Below, piece by piece: positions 14,509 through 17,111 of a DNA stretch of 17,111 nucleotides. The translations under genes were made by a program, and so were the position numbers. Within the stretch, counting starts at the first letter, position 1; the number at the start of each line of letters is the position of its first letter. The notes under the pieces are model-generated. The model saw nothing but the letters and a program-made list of their open reading frames with translations, was not told where the DNA came from and made no database searches. The stretch covers positions 1 through 17,111 of the forward strand of contig JBFHRB010000037.1 of assembly GCA_041591915.1 (NCBI GenBank), in the 5' to 3' direction. This DNA is from JBFHRB01 sp041591915. GTDB taxonomy: Bacteria > Actinomycetota > Nitriliruptoria > Nitriliruptorales > Nitriliruptoraceae.

Positions 14509-16074
14509 TCAGCCGCGCGTGAACGGGGCGTTCTCGAAGCGGGCCTTCAGCTCGAACTTGAGGACCTTGCCCGCGGGGTTGCGGGGGAGGGCCTCGACGT
14601 GCTCGAGCTGCTCGGGCCACTTGCGCGTGATGAGTCCGGCCGCCTCGAGGTGGGCGCGCATCGTGTCGAACGTCAGCGGGTCCGTGTCGGGCGGGGTGAC
14701 CGTGATCGCCACGACCCGTTCGCCGGTGTCGGCGTCGGGGAGGCCGATGACCGCCACGTCCGCGACGCTCGGATGCGTGAACAGCAGGTCCTCGACCTCC
14801 TTGGCCGAGACGTTCTCGCCCTTGCGGATGATCACGTCCTTGAGGCGCCCGGTGATCGTCAGGAAGCCGTCGGCGTCGAGGACGCCGAGGTCGCCCGTGC
14901 GGAAGTAGCCGTCCTCGTCGAACGCGGCCTCGTCGAGCGCCGGGTCGAGGTAGCCGCGCATGAGCTGGGGCGCCTTCGCCCGGACCTCGCCCTCCTCCCC
15001 GATGCCGGCGATCTTGCCCTCGGGCGTGACGAGCTTGAGGTCGACGCCCGGCATCGCCGCGCCCTCCGTGTTGGCCAGCGCCTCGTCGGGGTCGTCGGGC
15101 GTCGCCATCGTGAGGATGGGCGCCTCCGTGAGGCCGTAGCCGCTGAGGATGCCGGCGCTGTCGGGCCACGCCGCGCGGATGTCGTGGTGGAGCTGCGGCG
15201 GCTTGGGCGCCCCGCCGCCCGGGAAGCCCCGGACGGATGCGAGCAGCCCGTCGCTCTCGCGCTTCTTGGCGAGGTAGGTCTGGTGGAAGAACGTCCCCGC
15301 CCCGGCGAGCGTGACGCCCTGGCCGTCGAGGAAGTCCACGGTGGTCGCCGGGTTGAAGGCCTGGTCGATGACGTTGACGAACCCGACGAGGAGGCCCGAG
15401 TAGAGCCAGATGATCCCGCCGATGTGCGGGAACGGGAACACGAGCGCCGAGCGGTCCTCGGGGGTGAGGCGCAGGTACTCACACATCCCGCGCGACACGG
15501 CCATGATCGTGTGGTCGGTGTGGCGCGCGCCCTTCGGGTCGGATGTCGTGCCCGAGGTGTAGAAGAACCACTTGTCCGCGGCCTCGTCGGCCGAGGTCGG
15601 CGCCGGCGGCGGAGGCAGGGTGGCCGGGTCGCCCTTCGGCAGGCCCTCGCGGTCGACCACGAGCGTGTCGAGGCCGGGCGTGTCCGCCGCGATGCTGCTG
15701 GCCATGGCCGAGAAGTCGAACCCGCCGAACTCGCTCGGCGTGATGAGCAGGTCGGTCTCCGCCTGCTTGACGATGAAGCCGACCTCGCGCTCGCGGTAGA
15801 TGTGCAGGATCGGGTTCTGCGTCGCCTGGAGCCGGCTGAGCGCCCCGACGAGCACCATCGACTCGATCCACGTCGGCAGCTCCCACGACACGACCGAGTC
15901 CGCGCCGATGCCGAGTCCCTGCAGCCCGGCGGCCACGGCCTCGACCTCGTCCCGGTACGCGCCGAAGGTCAGCGAACGGCCCGACTCGTCGGTGACGAGG
16001 AGGTCGTCGGGCGTCGCCTCGGCCCGCTTCGTGATCAGGTCCCAGAGGCTGCCCGCCTCGATCATCTCTGCCAT
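14509..16074 (-). CDS. Second acyl-CoA synthetase (ANL superfamily), substrate unknown
   Basis: 521 residues. Motifs: P-loop TSGTTSDPKG (173-182), FPFPHIGGIIWLYSGLL (213-229), GYGLTEAP (312-319), FRTGDLG (391-397), GRLKDVIIRKGENVSAKEVE (409-428) and the catalytic lysine K503 in NPAGKVLK. It is clearly different from the FadD3 gene here (no FGYKAGIL or LPGPP segment) and is not FadD17/19-like as far as I can see. It resembles ligases for cyclic or aromatic carboxylates, but the substrate is open: a steroid side-chain acid or a ring fragment are both possible. The ATG at 16074 has AGGGGA upstream; longer in-frame extensions run into the divergent echA gene. Divergent promoter with a KstR-like box and operator copy 4. 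Confidence 0.85.
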   Translation of the reverse strand: MAEMIEAGSLWDLITKRAEATPDDLLVTDESGRSLTFGAYRDEVEAVAAGLQGLGIGADSVVSWELPTWIESMVLVGALSRLQATQNPILHIYREREVGFIVKQAETDLLITPSEFGGFDFSAMASSIAADTPGLDTLVVDREGLPKGDPATLPPPPAPTSADEAADKWFFYTSGTTSDPKGARHTDHTIMAVSRGMCEYLRLTPEDRSALVFPFPHIGGIIWLYSGLLVGFVNVIDQAFNPATTVDFLDGQGVTLAGAGTFFHQTYLAKKRESDGLLASVRGFPGGGAPKPPQLHHDIRAAWPDSAGILSGYGLTEAPILTMATPDDPDEALANTEGAAMPGVDLKLVTPEGKIAGIGEEGEVRAKAPQLMRGYLDPALDEAAFDEDGYFRTGDLGVLDADGFLTITGRLKDVIIRKGENVSAKEVEDLLFTHPSVADVAVIGLPDADTGERVVAITVTPPDTDPLTFDTMRAHLEAAGLITRKWPEQLEHVEALPRNPAGKVLKFELKARFENAPFTRG

Positions 16075-16121
16075 GGTCCGTCCCCTCCCCGCGTCATCAC
16101 CGTGGACGTGTGCGGCTGGCG

Positions 16122-16127
16122 ATACTA
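16122..16127 (-). promoter_or_regulatory. Candidate -10 box for the second ligase gene
   Basis: Minus-strand TAGTAT (TANNNT form), partly overlapping the KstR-like box. On the plus strand GATACT (16121-16126) is a possible -10 for the enoyl-CoA hydratase gene, so the two promoters may be nearly back to back. Confidence 0.4.
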
Positions 16128-16139
16128 GAACACGTTCCA
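16126..16139. promoter_or_regulatory. KstR-like box
   Basis: TAGAACACGTTCCA fits the published mycobacterial KstR consensus TnnAACnnGTTnnA at every fixed position, with a GAAC-AC-GTTC core. KstR represses the upper (side chain and A/B ring) cholesterol genes until a CoA-thioester ligand binds. The match is seen directly; function here is inferred. Confidence 0.6.
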
Positions 16140-16144
16140 CTTCC

Positions 16145-16161
16145 TGTGACGAGGCGTCAGA
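16145..16161. promoter_or_regulatory. Palindromic operator, copy 4 (echA promoter)
   Basis: TGTGACG-AGG-CGTCAGA: perfect TGACG/CGTCA arms around three bases; one mismatch to the seven-base arms of copy 2. It ends one base before the ATG at 16163, so it occupies the place of a ribosome binding site. Confidence 0.7.
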
Positions 16162-16162
16162 C

Positions 16163-16930
16163 ATGGTGAACGACCTGGTGCGGCTGGAGCGCGACGGCGA
16201 CGTCGTGATCATCACGCTGGACCGCCCCGACAAGCACAACGCGTTCACCGACGAGATGGACCGCCAGCTCTTCGACGCGTTCGAGGCGGCCCACGACGAC
16301 CCGGGCGTCGGCTGCATCGTCTGGCGCGGCGAGGGCAGGAGCTTCTCGTCGGGGCGCGACGTGGGCGAGCTCGGCCAGCGGCCGCCCGGTGTGAGCGACT
16401 TCCAGTACATCGCGCGAGGCCACGCCCGGACGCGCCTGCTCTACACGTCGCCCGTGCCGGTGCTCGTCGCGCTCCACGGGTGGGCGATCGGCGGCTCGTT
16501 CGAACGCGCGCTCCTCTGCGACATGCGGATCGCCGCCGACGACGCCCGCTTCATGCTGCCCGAGACGAAGCACGGCGTGATCCCCGACTCGGCGGGTGTG
16601 GCGCGGCTGTTCCAGATGTGCGGGCACGGCATCGCGACGGACATGGCGCTCACGGGGCGCGTCATGGACGCGCAGGAGGCGCTGCGCCACGGGATCGTCT
16701 CGCGCGTCGTGCCGCGGGCGGAGCTCGACGACGTCGTCCTCGAGACCGCCCACGCCATCGCCGGCCACCCGCGCCTCGCCACGCGCCTGGCGCTCGAGAC
16801 GATCCGCGGCCTCGGCATCCCCCAGGTCGAGGAGACGCTCCGCACGGAGATCGTCAGCCAGACCACCGTCATGGCCGGCGACGAGTACCTCGCCGCCAAG
16901 GCCGCGCGCGCCGCCGCCCGCGACACCTGA
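16163..16930 (+). CDS. Enoyl-CoA hydratase/isomerase family protein
   Basis: 255-residue crotonase. Oxyanion-hole segments are SFSSGRDVGEL (60-70) and GWAIGGSFERALLCDMRIA (106-124); the two glutamates expected in hydratases are present at E114 (GGSFERALL) and E134 (LPETKHGVIPDSAG). It probably adds water across an alpha-beta double bond of a CoA ester made by a FadE enzyme, although isomerase activity cannot be excluded. I chose ATG 16163 (MVNDLVRLERDGDVVIITLD), where similarity to crotonases begins; in-frame sequence upstream runs through the divergent promoter. A GTG at 16166 is the alternative. There is no Shine-Dalgarno because the operator abuts the ATG. Single-gene unit, divergent from the second ligase, followed at once by the palindromic repeat. 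Confidence 0.87.
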   Translation: MVNDLVRLERDGDVVIITLDRPDKHNAFTDEMDRQLFDAFEAAHDDPGVGCIVWRGEGRSFSSGRDVGELGQRPPGVSDFQYIARGHARTRLLYTSPVPVLVALHGWAIGGSFERALLCDMRIAADDARFMLPETKHGVIPDSAGVARLFQMCGHGIATDMALTGRVMDAQEALRHGIVSRVVPRAELDDVVLETAHAIAGHPRLATRLALETIRGLGIPQVEETLRTEIVSQTTVMAGDEYLAAKAARAAARDT

Positions 16931-16999
16931 CCCATCACCGTGTGGACATCTGTTGCCGTGTGGACATCGCGGCGACAAGTGGGCACAAGATGTCCACAC
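16931..16999. repeat. Short palindromic dispersed repeat, copy B
   Basis: Begins directly after the echA stop. CCCATCACC, then an 18-base unit GTGTGGACATCTGTTGCC (16940-16957), then a perfect hairpin: GTGTGGACATC (16958-16968), 20-base loop, GATGTCCACAC (16989-16999). Same length and layout as copy A but on the opposite strand, with the hairpin loop turned around. It may also act as a terminator between convergent genes. Confidence 0.75.
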
Positions 17000-17009
17000 C
17001 GTTGAACTG

Positions 17010-17111
17010 CTACCTCCGCTCCTCGAGGTCGAACACCCGCACCGGCGTCGTCCCGCGCGTGAGAGGCCCGTGACGCCCCCGCCGCTCCAGCCGGCGACCT
17101 ATCGTTGCGCC
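17010..17111 (-). CDS. Possible 3' end of a minus-strand gene
   Basis: A minus-strand frame enters from the right edge and ends at TAG 17012-17010, giving 33 residues that finish LTRGTTPVRVFDLEERR. The last 17 codons nearly all end in G or C, as in the other genes here, and the position just beyond a repeat between convergent genes is sensible. The first part contains an ATA codon and is Arg-rich, which argues against it. No family can be assigned from this length. Confidence 0.35.
   Translation of the reverse strand, partial: GATIGRRLERRGRHGPLTRGTTPVRVFDLEERR

Noticed and set aside
16091..16112. Possible third, decayed copy of the palindromic repeat (CATCACCGTGGACGTGTG)
   Set aside because: The likeness to CATCACCGTGTGGACATCTG needs a two-base gap, and no inverted arm follows.
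14599..16128. Long plus-strand open frame of about 500 codons opposite the second ligase
   Set aside because: Its translation is Arg/Val/Glu/Asp-rich low-complexity protein with no recognisable motifs, whereas the minus strand encodes a full ligase.
15800..16162. Upstream extension of the enoyl-CoA hydratase by about 120 residues
   Set aside because: The extension runs antisense through the ligase gene and across the divergent promoter; crotonase similarity begins at ATG 16163.

Overview
This is very GC-rich DNA (roughly 70% by eye). Genes are tightly packed, use many GTG starts, and often overlap by 1-4 bases (GTGA, ATGA, TGATG). Together with an Rpf-type cell-wall lytic enzyme and two F420-type enzymes, this points to a high-GC actinobacterium. 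It is probably not a mycobacterium: the gene content matches the mycobacterial steroid C/D-ring (KstR2) set, but the order and the candidate regulatory sites differ. I cannot name the genus. No tRNA, rRNA, CRISPR array or transposase gene was seen, and no regulator gene is present.

Layout. (1) 1-1834, minus strand: echA20-ipdA-ipdB (ipdB cut by the window edge), the enzymes that open the last two steroid rings. (2) 1947-3217, plus strand: an SDR and a Ddn-like F420 protein, divergent from (1). Blocks 1 and 2 mirror M. tuberculosis Rv3547-Rv3553. (3) 3221-4827, minus strand: an Ltp2-like thiolase-fold aldolase and its stand-alone DUF35 partner. (4) 5163-5789, plus strand: a secreted Rpf-like protein with two CRP-like boxes upstream and a strong hairpin downstream. 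(5) 5910-9224, plus strand: fadD3 (HIP-CoA ligase), an uncharacterised protein coupled to it, a short palindromic repeat, and a 3-alpha-hydroxysteroid-dehydrogenase-like SDR. (6) 9279-13981, plus strand: a two-subunit acyl-CoA dehydrogenase, a CaiB-type CoA-transferase, an LLM-class oxidoreductase and a ketosteroid-isomerase-like protein, all overlapping or nearly so. (7) 13985-16074, minus strand: a second acyl-CoA ligase and a small unknown gene. (8) 16163-16930, plus strand: an enoyl-CoA hydratase, then a second copy of the repeat and perhaps the 3' end of another minus-strand gene.

How it works together. FadD3 activates the indanedione propionate (HIP) left after rings A and B are removed. 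Dehydrogenases, hydratases and SDRs oxidise its propionyl side chain. EchA20 opens one remaining ring and IpdAB the other. The Ltp2/DUF35 pair belongs to side-chain removal. The CaiB protein, LLM enzyme, KSI-like protein, the 280-residue protein and the second ligase have no settled place and are the best candidates for new steps.

The most notable non-coding signal is a palindrome of the form TCTGACG-NNN-CGTCAGA, found at four promoter regions of the catabolic units (a looser fifth lies before the Ltp2 gene) and absent before the rpf gene. It suggests one TetR-like regulator with a site unlike the published mycobacterial KstR2 box. A separate site at 16126-16139 matches the published KstR consensus.
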